Below the pieces are notes generated by a model that was not told where the DNA came from, searched no databases, and worked only from the letters and a program-made list of their open reading frames with translations. Below are positions 10,738 to 21,900 of a stretch of 64,000 bases of DNA, piece by piece (the first letter of the stretch is position 1; every line of letters begins with the position of its first letter). A program made the translations under genes and the position numbers. Origin of the DNA: Poa pratensis (Eukaryota > Streptophyta > Magnoliopsida > Poales > Poaceae); contig CAMZMU010000111.1 in assembly GCA_947311845.1 (NCBI GenBank), positions 21,288,261 through 21,352,260 of the forward strand, read 5' to 3'.

Positions 10738-12501
10738 AAGCATCTCCACCGGGGGCCTCCAAATGACCCCCCAAAGACCCATTGGGGGTCCGGACGCCTA
10801 AAAACGCCACCAGCGGCACCCCCCAAAGGGTCGCCCCGAGCAAAATCGTGTCCGGCACCCCCGAGGAGGCCTCCAAATTTGGAGGCCCTCTCGGGGGTGC
10901 CGGACATGGGTGCGTACATGCTTCTGACAGGGCTGGCCCACCCGTCATACGCACAGCGCCCCGCCCCGTGTTAACTTGGGCTTGGCAGGAGGCCGTTGCG
11001 CCGCGTTTAATGGCGATGCGACGAGACGGCGGCTCGCCTGTCATCACGCCTCGCAATAGCGAAGCGACGCCTCGCAATAACGCCGCGCCCGTTCCCATGG
11101 CGCAGACGGAAGCGACGCGTGCTGCAGTCGCAGCGGCTGCCCACGGCGGCGCCCTGCGCACGCGTCGTCGGCGTCAATGCGTGGCCAGGCGAACCGGTGG
11201 CCGCGTTAATGCAGGCCACCCAACCCCGCTCCTGCGGCCGCCTTTAAAACCCGGCGCGTCGCAGTCCTCCTCTCCCCACACCACCGCTCCTCCCTTCTCC
11301 CCTCTCCCAACTTGCCACCAGCAGATCGGCCGCCAAGCAAGGCGGCCAACCGCGAGACGCCGGAGCAGCGCGAGCTCCGGCGTCATCGCGACTTCCTCTC
11401 GGCGGAAAGCGAGCGCCGCGGCCAGCGACGCCGCGAGCAGATGGAGGAACGCCGTCGCCGCAACGAGGAGGCGGAGATGGCCAGGACGTATGAACGCGAG
11501 CGGTGGCTCGAGGAGGCAGCCAACGCGCCTCCGTACGTCGTGTCGCTGGAGACGGCGCAGCTGTGCAGCCGCCACAGCGTGCCGGTGGAGGGGGACGCGT
11601 CCCTACCCGAAGGGTGGACGAGGAACGCCGTCAACGTGCCGGTGGCGCCGTGGCTCAGCGGCAAGGAGCGCGTCAGCTTCATCATGCGGAAGTGGCAGGC
11701 GATGCCGTACGAGCAGAAGATCGACCCCAAGTACTCCATCTCGGCGCCCTACTGGCACGCCGTGGTGGACGCGGAGTACGAGGCGCGCTGTGGCGGCGAC
11801 TTCCTCCCTGCCGGCGCGCGGGAACCAACACCGGAGTTGTCTGCATCGGACGACGACGACGCAGCCGAGAACGACGACGACGACCCCGAGCTGCCCGATC
11901 TACCTATAGAAACGGCAGGCGCATCTTGGTCAGCAGCGCCGCCGCCACCGGAGAAGGGGGCGCAAGGTGAAGCCAGCGAGGCTTCCGATCAGGCGGCCAG
12001 GCTGTAGATGAAATCCCACCACGCGCCGGCCGCGAATCCAGAAGCCTCAGCCACGGCGAGGCTTCGTTTCTAAAGGCCGTAGCCGATGGGAATAGCAGAT
12101 GAAACTTTCCGCGCCGGATCATCGAGACATGCAAGTCTGTTGATGATTCCGGCGCTTGGTTCGCATCTTCTACCCTTCGTTAGGCCATGGAGCGGCATCT
12201 CTCCTCGCCGCCGACGCGTGTAGTGGTTGGCTAGACGCTGTAGCGTGTAGCCGGTACCGGCGTAGTTTAAGTTTAGTTTGTTAAATCTCGTTTAGATTTT
12301 AAATTGTAAGTTTGTTAAATCTCGTTTAATAAAATCCGCCGCCCGCAACGTGTTCGATGATTTGCTCGCGTTTGGGGGGCGGACGTTTGGGGTGCCGCTG
12401 TGGACGCGGTCGAAAACATGGGCGGACACATGTCCGGCACCCCCAACGAAGGCCCCATTGGGGTGCCGGACACGAATTTGGAGGCCCCGGTGGAGATGCT
12501 C
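10738..12501 (+). mobile_element. Harbinger-type non-autonomous element carrying an ORF
   Basis: Termini AAGCATCTCCACCGGGGGCC at left and, read inward, GAGCATCTCCACCGGGGCC at right are inverted repeats extending over roughly 150 bp with interruptions. It is flanked by TTA at 10735-10737 and 12502-12504, the target duplication expected for PIF/Harbinger. No transposase is present. The interior is very GC-rich and contains one long open frame on the plus strand. Confidence 0.83.
11312..12007 (+). CDS. Uncharacterised transposon-borne protein, start codon apparently TTG
   Basis: A 231-codon frame runs without a stop through the centre of the Harbinger-type element. Visible regions are a basic, Arg/Glu-rich helical or coiled-coil N-terminal third (ETPEQRELRRHRDFLSAESE), a middle section with a hydrophobic and Trp pattern (LPEGWTRNAVNVPVAPWLSG, FIMRKWQAMPYEQKID, YWHAVVDAEYEARCGGDF), and an acidic tail rich in Asp. 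I do not recognise a family. The frame begins TTG-CCA-CCA just where an ATG would be expected. The next in-frame ATG is at about 11442 (MEERRRRNEEAEMAR). No function is proposed. It may be a captured host gene or an element-specific ORF. Confidence 0.5.
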   Translation: MPPADRPPSKAANRETPEQRELRRHRDFLSAESERRGQRRREQMEERRRRNEEAEMARTYERERWLEEAANAPPYVVSLETAQLCSRHSVPVEGDASLPEGWTRNAVNVPVAPWLSGKERVSFIMRKWQAMPYEQKIDPKYSISAPYWHAVVDAEYEARCGGDFLPAGAREPTPELSASDDDDAAENDDDDPELPDLPIETAGASWSAAPPPPEKGAQGEASEASDQAARL

Positions 12502-12504
12502 TTA

Positions 12505-13745
12505 GGGCACCTCCAACGGGCTGGCGCAAACGGACCAGCCCAGTCCGTTTTTGTCCGGTCGGACAAATGACTGCCTCCAACGGGCTGGCGCATAGAGACA
12601 TTTGTCCGCGCGGACTGTCCGTTCTGGACCAAAAGGGGCCCAATTTTGGTCCGGATTTGGGGTGAGTCGGACACTGTCGCGTGTCCGTTCTGTCCGCTCT
12701 CGTGTCCGGCCTGGCCCATACGACAGCGACACAAGAGCAGGTCCACTCATTTTTTTTCTCTCCCTTCCTTTTCTCTCTCTTTTCCCCAACCACCGCGACG
12801 ACGCCATCGCCGGCCGATCCATCCCCGTCGTCGTCGCCGGAGCAGCGCATCCAGCCACCACCTGCCCGGCCGGTCGACGCGTTGCCGTCGCCGGAGCAGC
12901 GCATCCAGCCAGCACCTTCCCGGCCGGTCGACGCGTTGCCGTCGCCGAGGACGCGGACTAGAACCTGGTGGAGCAGCAGAGCTCGGAGCTCGAGCTGGTG
13001 GTCAGGGAGGGCCGCGGCCGTCGGAGACGGCGCTGCTCGGGACGGCAAGGCGAGGCGGCCAACTCCCTGGATGCGTGCGTGCGGGGCTGGTCAAGAAGGC
13101 CAACTATCTCTCTCCCGTCTGGTCGACGCTGTTGCCGGCCAGGACGACAACCAGGTTGCCGCCGGCTAGGATGACGCCGCGCGGGCGGAGGCAAGCGCAC
13201 GGTGAGCTGCTGCAATTTTTGCGTGGCCGCAGCAAGCAAGCTCCGATCGCTGGCGTCCGCACCTCAAAGTGGCCGCCGCACCGCAGCAAGCAAGCTCCGG
13301 TCGCTGGCCGCGGCCGTGCCACTAGCTAGCTACTCTTTGCAAACATTGCTAGCTAGCTGCTCTTTGCAAATTTGCAAATATATTTGATGTACAAAAAACG
13401 ATTATTTGCTGTTTTTGTTGCTATGTTACTTCTTCTTCCTCTCTTGTCCGGGGAGGTGGCCTTCGGTGCCGGCGTCGAGCAGGAGGCTGCGCTCCGAGGA
13501 GGTGGCGTTCGGTGTCGGCGTCGTGTACTAGTACTCGGCCGAGGTCGCGTACTCTGCTCCGTTGTTTCCTCCTCTGATTTGGTTTTAGTTGCTATGCTAC
13601 TTCTTCCTCTCTTGTCCGGGCAAAAATATGCGCCATGCCGTTGGGTGCAGTGGGCGGACAGTTCGGGACAGACACTTCAAGTCCACTCCAAACAGACAAA
13701 ATCAGTCTGTTTTTTTGTGTCCGTGCTAGCCCGTTGGAGATGCCC
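12505..13745. mobile_element. Harbinger-type non-autonomous element
   Basis: The left end GGGCACCTCCAACGGGCTGG and the right end (inward GGGCATCTCCAACGGGCTAG) are inverted repeats, flanked by TTA at 12502-12504 and 13746-13748. The interior is GC-rich with short internal duplications: a unit of about 57 bp at roughly 12830-12950 and a shorter one at 13235-13320. No transposase or convincing protein is visible. Confidence 0.82.
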
Positions 13746-13748
13746 TTA

Positions 13749-14780
13749 GTGCGGCAGGGCACTCAGACTGAGGCAGCACGAGGGGCCGGACTGACCAGCG
13801 TAGTGCAGGCTGCAGCAGAGGAGGAACAGTGTGCGTGCACAGCGGAACCGTTCCCACTTCCCACACACAATAATTGCTCCGGCCAGCCTCAGGTCGGCCT
13901 GGCCGGAGGGTGCGGAGGCCGGACCTTCCCGTTGCGTCGAGCCGGCACAGGAGCAGGGACCCAGCAGTGACATGCGCTCATGCGTAACGCTGGCCTCTGG
14001 GAGGGAAGCGAGCAGGCGAGGAGCAGTCGCTGCTGCCGGTGGTGGCATCAGGAGGCAGCGCCGCAGCGTCTTTCCAGCACCGCCGATGGTACGTGTGCGG
14101 GCGGCATGGCGCCACTGGCGAGCAGAGCAGAGCAGAGCAGCACATGCAGCGGCGATGGGGCGGTCAGAAAGTCGGCAGGCAGGCAGGCAGGCAGGGGGCA
14201 GACGGAGGAGACGACCACCGGTTTGAAAGCGCTACGTGGGGTGGTGGTACCAGTAATAAGAGTACTTGTGGGAGGCAGGCACATTCACTGCTACCGCCCC
14301 ACGGCCAAACTCCTTTCCCTGCACTGCGCACACACGCTCGCCTCTACCTCCTGTAGCGGCATGCACCATCCGCGTTGCGCCGAGAAAGGAGGCCAAACAC
14401 GGAAAAGCATTGGGCTCAGTGATCCAACTGTTCTCTAAAATCCAAAACAAAAAACAAAAGTGTCAAAAGAGTATAAAAGGAAATCTTTGTCAAAAGAGTA
14501 TAAAAAAAGTCAAAGAGTCTCAGATTTAAAAATATACACGGAAGAGTCTTTTTGTCTTGTGGCTAAAACATTTTATATTTAAAAACGGAGGGAGTACCTA
14601 GCAACTTGGGCTTTGCATCAAAAGAAGTCCACCATGGAACCGCGCTCGTCTTCTCTGCCTGGCTTTAGGGTCCAAATCGGACGTGAAGCAAAGGCAAAGA
14701 CGGCACGCTTACGTTTAGACGCTATCTGACTCGAAGACACTTCTTTCTAGGGCTTCTCACTTTGACTGGAACAGTATAAA
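13749..14780. other. GC-rich spacer with one MITE-like end
   Basis: No supported gene. A Stowaway-like right terminus (AAAACGGAGGGAG then TA) lies at about 14584-14598, but no matching left end was found, so only a remnant is possible. Confidence 0.4.
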
Positions 14781-15971
14781 TGGCTCTCTCTGCCTGGCTG
14801 CCTGCACAGGCTCGATCATCCCAGTAAACAGAAATGTCCCACAGCTATAACTCAAATCAGTAATGATGGTACAGTCCAATATGCAGAAGCTGCAGGCGAA
14901 TGTCATCGTATTATAAAACAGACAAGCACGCTGCGTGGACCGTCTGTCCGCCATCAAGCACGCTGCCGATGTTCTAATTAGACGGCACAACAGACAAGGA
15001 AAACAGGACAGTCGGTACATCTGACAAGTTCAGACTGATATCAAGTTTCATATATATGAGTTCCTGCTAACATGAATCTGAGCAAAACAGTCATGATTTT
15101 TGAAAGCTCTGTGTATTATCACACTTACAACTGTTTGTACACAAAATGTCACACGGGCAAAATTGAGACAGTCCTTCGACATTCCGTCAGTTCTAGCTCT
15201 GATAACATTCTTAAGTTACAGTATATATCGCAACAGTGAGATCCCACGACTGGAGACTTTTGCAGCATGCATTGTAGGATGAACAAACCAGAGGTTCCTC
15301 ATGGCAATCACAGCCAAGTAGAACTAATTTACAACAGCCTGAGGGCAGCTTCTGGTTTAACATTACCTGGATCTCAATAATCTACGGCTTCACCAACAGT
15401 ATATGGGTTGTCCCTTGCAGCTTCTAACCCACTATGAGCTGCCAAAGTGATCAAAGGCAGCTCGTGTTTTCTCTACAACGGTATGTACAGTTGAGCTCAA
15501 AGACGAAAAGACTGCAATGCAAACGAATTCATCAGATCTTTTTTGAAGGTACTGACACTGATATGACATAGTTTGACGAAATCATACATGCAGCAGACTT
15601 TCACCTTTAAAGCTGCTAAAAGATTGTTAACTACAGATTCGGAAAAGAAATAAAGCTGATAGGCAAATTTTACCAAACGGAATTTTCTGTCACCTGATTG
15701 ACTGCATACGATTCATGATTTTGGGGCGGACCAAAAGTCACAACTAAAGCTACAAACCTAATAAAGTTATGCACCTGCACCTAAGGGCCAAGGCCAATGC
15801 CAAGTGCTTGTAAGCAGTAACTAAGACTGAAGATGCAAATGCATGTAACTATTAGTTTGCGAGCAGGCAAAGAAGTGATACGCAACAATCCATAATACAA
15901 AGAGCAAAGGAAAGTTCTGCACCTTAGAAAATCATGTAGCTGATGACACGGTCAAGTCGTTAAGGAGAGAC
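14781..15971 (-). other. 3' flank and probable 3' UTR of the DENN gene
   Basis: Immediately downstream of the DENN stop codon on the minus strand. A plausible 3'-UTR splice donor (TTTTCTAAG|GTGCAG, near 15921) and acceptor (ATTGCAG|TC, near 15512) would join a downstream exon at about 15376-15512. That exon ends at a good donor (GATCCAG|GTAATG). It contains a short coding-like reading (VHTVVEKTRAAFDHFGSS then stop). No polyadenylation site could be fixed. Confidence 0.4.
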
Positions 15972-18900
15972 TCAGTCCTTCTGATAAAAGGAGAGAACTA
16001 GGTCTGTATGTACCGAGAACAATTGTGTGTCTACAAACAGCTGTCAACAAAAACGAATGCACTGTGAGCATATGTCTCGCTAGAATATGCCTATGTATAT
16101 CATATGTAAGGTGCCATAATTGGATTCCTGAACAAGATGTACCAACTCTGCCAAGAAGAGATTGCTTAAATTGAGAATCAGGATCTTTCAGTGTTGTCCA
16201 ATTATGGCACTACATAGAAGATAAAGAAAAAACGGAAGGTTGCAACTTAATACCTTCATAAAGGGCCTATCCCGGGTCGGAAAAGAACCGATGAAGCTCT
16301 CTCTTAAAATTAATGAAACCTGTGTAGACACAGCAAAAACCAGTCATTTATTAGGAATTTCAAAGTTATAGATGCAAGTTAGCAACCAATACTCTACACA
16401 TATTTACAGTTAGAAACTGCTAATTATTTCATTTCAAAGAAGCAACGAGTATGCTACACTTGCACAAAGCTGCTGATAAGATCCTACTTAGAAACAATGG
16501 ACCACAAGACATCTTGTAGAACAAATAAACAGCACACAAGAATATCCAGACCAAGCATTTTGAAAAAGAACGTACCTTGTCATTGTTGGATTGCACATTG
16601 GTAATCGTGTGAGATCTTAGGTTGGAGCACAGAGAATCAAGGTAGGCTCTAAGCACTGCCAAGAAACCTTTGGCCGCTTCCACCTGTATGCTCAGAAGTT
16701 TAGAATCATGTTAAGGCCTTGAACTAAACTGAAAGTTCACAGGATACAGAAAATAAGGGATCCCAATGAACATTGACTATTATGAAAACAAGGCTAGTCC
16801 TTGATGAAAACGGTGGGGATATGTTATACTCGTAATACCAGGCAAAGTAAAATAGTTCTCATGCAATAACGGAGAAAAGTTAGAGAACTATGAAGGCAGA
16901 ACACACATGTTGTAGAATAGCAAAATGCTTTCTTGGAACTTCAATAAACATTCAAAGATACAAGGAAAACTATAACAAACCTGGGCGTCTGTGCATTCAT
17001 AGACGGGGCGTTTTCTTGCAAGATAACTTTCGCCCACAAGTCTTGAATGATACAGTCGCAAGGCAGAAAGCAATTCTCTCTGTTGCGGAAGTTGCGGGAC
17101 TGAAGCAGATTTAATCTACACCCACCATGAATACGTTCATCAGTATTAGCTTGTTGCATTATTTAAATCATTTATCAACCCATGATACTAAGGCATTTGA
17201 TGTTTTAATAATGATACTTCAAGAAACATCTGATGACGAACAAGTCTAAAATCAACAAGATTTGTAAAAATGAACTAGAAATCAAACAGAGCTAACACCA
17301 ACACAGCGGCAAATAGAATTTATCTCAGAAAGTTGCAGGACAACATAGATAAATACAAGCTAAGACGCTTTGCATGCACCTGATTCTTGTTGGCATCAAT
17401 AATGACTGCATTTGCTAGCCTGGATTGCAGGTCAGATGTTTTGTTTTGTACACCAACCTAAACATGAAAATAGTTATTAGTTGTGGATCAGACAGTTTAA
17501 TTTAACTCAAATTAAATTCAAATGGACTCAATTAAAATCGATGGTGACATGCCATTTCTCCACGGCTTTCTCTACTCCAAAAAACTAAAGAATGCCAACA
17601 AGCTTGGGAACTCACAATGTATGGAACAGGCGCATCCAGAAAATCCAGCATGTCATTTGGCAAAACCTGAATTCAATGATGCAGAGATCACAAGAGGTAA
17701 GCTTGAATATATTGTATAACCAGGAGTTCAGACCTGAGCCCTATAAAGAAGGAAAATAGAAGTACCGGTATGAGTAGACTCTGCCATTGGTATGGTCGTA
17801 TTAGAGGTATCATGGACAAAACTGAGGCCGAAAGCATTCCCTGGTCATCGAAAATTATCAGAGCTTTATTACAACGTTCATCAATGTTGAAATCTTGCTT
17901 TTCGTCAGCCAACAGCTAAATATACTCTACTGAATGTTACTTGCAGTAACACAGTGAATACAGAGGTTACTTTGAAGTTACATGTTTGCTACAGATAATG
18001 AACACACAATTAAGCAGAACATACTGCAGTATTTATAACGTTCTGTATCAAATAATACGTCATGTATAATCGATCTATTGTTGTAACAGAAAATGCATAG
18101 CTAAGTCAAAGATAAAGATTAATTGGTGTGTAATATAAACACAATACAAAATTTAAAAGACCAGAACATTGTGAGGCTTGGATCAATACCAAATTAGAAC
18201 AGACAATAACAATCTGTTTCTCCAGGAGCGCTGCAGCGAAAAGTGTCATTACCTGTCAAAAAATTAATTCAAAGTTTTTAGCTACAAGTAAGTGTAGGAC
18301 ACTAGCAATTTAAGGAAAATAAGTTTTTTCTATTTTTTACTCCCTCCGATCCATATTAATGGACTCAACTTTATCTAGATACGGATGTATCTAGTTAAGT
18401 GTTTAGACTAGATGCATCCGTATCTAGACAATGTTGAGTCCATTAATATGTAACTAGATGCATCCGTATCTAGATAATGTTGAGTCCATTAATATGGATC
18501 GGAGGGAGTACTTTTTTTATTACGCCTTAATTCTTTCAAGTTATATGCCTTATATTTCGGAATGGAGAGAGTAGGAATTAATTTTTCCACAGGGGCGCTT
18601 TCGTATTCTACAAGTTGTGATGTCTGTTTCCAACAACAGTTTCAAGCAAGTACAGTGATAGAAAAATCAATCAGTTTTTTTGCAAATGAAATATATCTTC
18701 TCAGGATATGTTTGGATTGTGAACAAAAGCTACCGTATTTAATTTTGGTTCTTTTTTTGATAATGGACAGTATTTTGGCATGCCAATGCTGCTTTGTCCA
18801 CTTTACTTCATTTTTCTTGCCAATATCGGGCAACTTATGGGCAAGCAAAACCTGAACCAAAAGTTTGGCAAGGCACACTTAGACTAAAACAAAACACATC

Positions 18901-21900
18901 CTAAGTCAGGGATACTTACATGTTCCAACCTGAGGCATCCACACATGGATGCAACAGCCCAAGTGGATAAAGCAGTCGATTCTTCTTCAGCGAAGAGTGC
19001 ATTACTGAAGAGTGCATTACGCATCTGAAAAGGGAATAGATATGTCACATGCATATTAGTATTCTTACATTTCGTCATGCTATATATAACAGACGTAGCT
19101 CATCAGTTATCACACCAAGTAGGTCAACGCCAAACGCATATTGTCGCGATGCATTGGATAAATTACCTCAGCCACCTCTAAGCTTGTATCACGCGACCGA
19201 AGATCAATAGTCGACCCAGCAAGATGAAGAGCGGTTTCACCTGGACGTTGAAACTTCAAAGAATGCAAGTGTTCCAACGGATGAAAATTAAGCGATAAAC
19301 CCCTGGCAGGGCACTGCAACTGGTAGTACTGACAGACAACTTGCAGAGATCCATATTTTTTTGCCTGGAGAAAACATCAGGTCACCCAACAAATCCACAA
19401 AAAGAGAAGCTGAGCAAAATAATGCATAATTACATGCATACAGAACCTTAGCCCATTGCAGTATACTGTTGTGCCCAACTACATCTCCATGACCAATAGA
19501 AGATGGCTCCTCCAAATCCATGTCGTGGGTATCATTTCTCAAATTTATGCCTTCAGAAGGAGAACCTTGAGAACTGCAGACAATGGTGATAAGCTCCTAC
19601 GAATCTAATCAGGGGCTGATGCTCACATAAATGAAGTTTGAAAACAAATTTAAATCATGCTTCAGAGTCACAATGTGCCGACAGTTAATGACAGGCAATA
19701 CAAGAGGATATGGGCCAAGGGCACTGGAATTGAGAACCTCTTACAAATCTAATCAGGGGCTGATGCTCAAGTAAAATGAAGTTTGAAATCACGCTTACGT
19801 CACAATGTGTCGACAGTTAATAACAGACATAACAAGAGAGTCTGAGGCAAGTGTATCCGAATGGAGAACAGCACAAAGTTGATAGTACAATTTTATTGGT
19901 ACATATGTTAAGTGTTAGTAGCAATATTCGGGGAGACTAGGCTGATTGTTACATCAATGAAAAGGGAACAAACTAACAGAATCTACCTAGCAAAAGTTTA
20001 GGTTTTTCCAAATGTAATAAGGAAAAATGCTAGAACCTAAGTACCATAACCATACCTTGGAGGCGATTCAGAACCTTCACTAAGTCGAGACCGTATAAGC
20101 GGCAAAATAGTATCATTGACAAATATATCGAGTTCTCCATCATACAAATTTTCACATGAAAAATCCCAATTTTTCTCAGTGTCAAATTCATTCAGAACTG
20201 GTGTAGAATCCAGTTCATGGGTCTTAACTCCAGATATATCGGTCGTTGTATCATGTGAAAAACAATTGTCAGATTCTTCTGCAGTATCACACTGAGTAGC
20301 CGTTCCTGTTGCAAGATCATTTTGTTCTTCTTTGACAGGAGAACCACTTTCTTGTTGGCCTTCTTGGGAGATGAAGACCAGTTGGTTCTCCCTACACCCA
20401 GAACAGCTGTCCGTGTCAGATAGCTGCTTCGGAGAAACATCCATATTTTGTTCGGAGGAATTTTCTACTCTTGTATCATCAAAATACAGTTTCTGTCCTA
20501 CAATTTCAGTGGCTTCACGATTATTATCATCCTCAGAGGTTTCATCAGGTGACAACGAATTTAGCATGCTAACACCATCCGTGAGCCATTCAAGTCGCTC
20601 TTCCATAAGAATACTGCATAAGAAACACATTAGACACTTATGGGAGGCAGATGAAAAGGGTAGACCATTATTATTGAGCGTGATAGCATCATCGACACAC
20701 ACACAGGAATGTTTGACAAAGACTAAGAGCCTAAGACAAACCAAACCAATCATTCAGCTTCTAGATGTAACCATAATACTCTTACAGCACTAAAACAGAA
20801 CTTCACATGAGTACCTGCCAAAAGTAAGACCTTGAACAACTTTGAATTGAAAATCACATGGAGAAAGTAACTACACAAGACAATAATACATATAAATGCA
20901 AAGCACATCGACAAATGCAAAATTTATATACTGCAACTAGCAACTACAAGAACCGAGTACCGTGTAACATCCGAAAAGATGTACTAGTTGCAGGGACAAA
21001 ACTAAACTGATATAACCGAGAGAAGAAAATGAACGTGTAAAGATCATCAATGGAACAGAAAGCTCTCGGGTATAAGGACTAAACACAAAGCACATGAAAC
21101 GAATAACTTGCAACAATTTATTTCGAATAAAAGCAGAAATACCAAGCGCTTTACAGATTATTACAGATTATGTACGTTTCCATTTCTACCATACCTCAAA
21201 ACTTGACAAAGCAAAAGACTTGAACTAAAAAGAGAATTTCAGATATTAAGAAACAATAAGATAACAGGGACGATGGTGAGTACTATACGCTACCTCTGCA
21301 GGACCCCGAAATGCAGCTCAAAGAATGGTAGTCTGGACAGAATGCAATAACACCGGGGTGTGGTTACTACATAGCGACTCCGGCGTGGAAATACAGGCTT
21401 CTCATTCGTTAGCATCGAAACTAGCTTTGAAGGTCTCTGTACAATCTCTTCGACCAATACACAGCATCCATATAATGTAGGGTCATCAGCAACCTGCAAT
21501 CACTCAATGCTCAGGGACCTCATACAGTGGATGGGTATAAAGGAAAAAGATATAAATATACCTGTAAACGGAACACGAAAGATTGATTGCTTTCTTTGAG
21601 CTGTTCCTGAAATACGCAACATAAAAAATATAAGATCCACAAAAAAAACCTTGAATAGACTAGATTAAGCTTACTTATAAGTAGAATTAAAAAAATGAAA
21701 CATGTACTCTGTGACAAGGTGTAAATCTTGTGCATAGTTCGCAATGTGGTTCAGGAGTAATCATGGGATTTGTCGAGTAAACAGGTATAAAGTCGGTGAA
21801 GGAAGAATATAGCACGAACTGAGTTGAGAAACAATCACCTGCCCTAGGAGAATTTCGTTCAGCTCACTGAATGAAGGAGTCCGTTCGACAGCATTGACCT

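Noticed and set aside
10782..11909. 375-codon plus-strand frame overlapping the Harbinger cargo ORF
   Set aside because: Arg/Ser/Thr-rich shadow of the 11312-12007 frame. It starts in the terminal repeat.
14584..14598. Stowaway terminus (CGGAGGGAG followed by TA)
   Set aside because: Only one end found, so a complete MITE cannot be claimed.
18642..18878. Minus-strand frame in a DENN intron starting MCLAKLLVQVLLAH
   Set aside because: Exons on both sides join in frame without it, and its sequence does not resemble the DENN domain.
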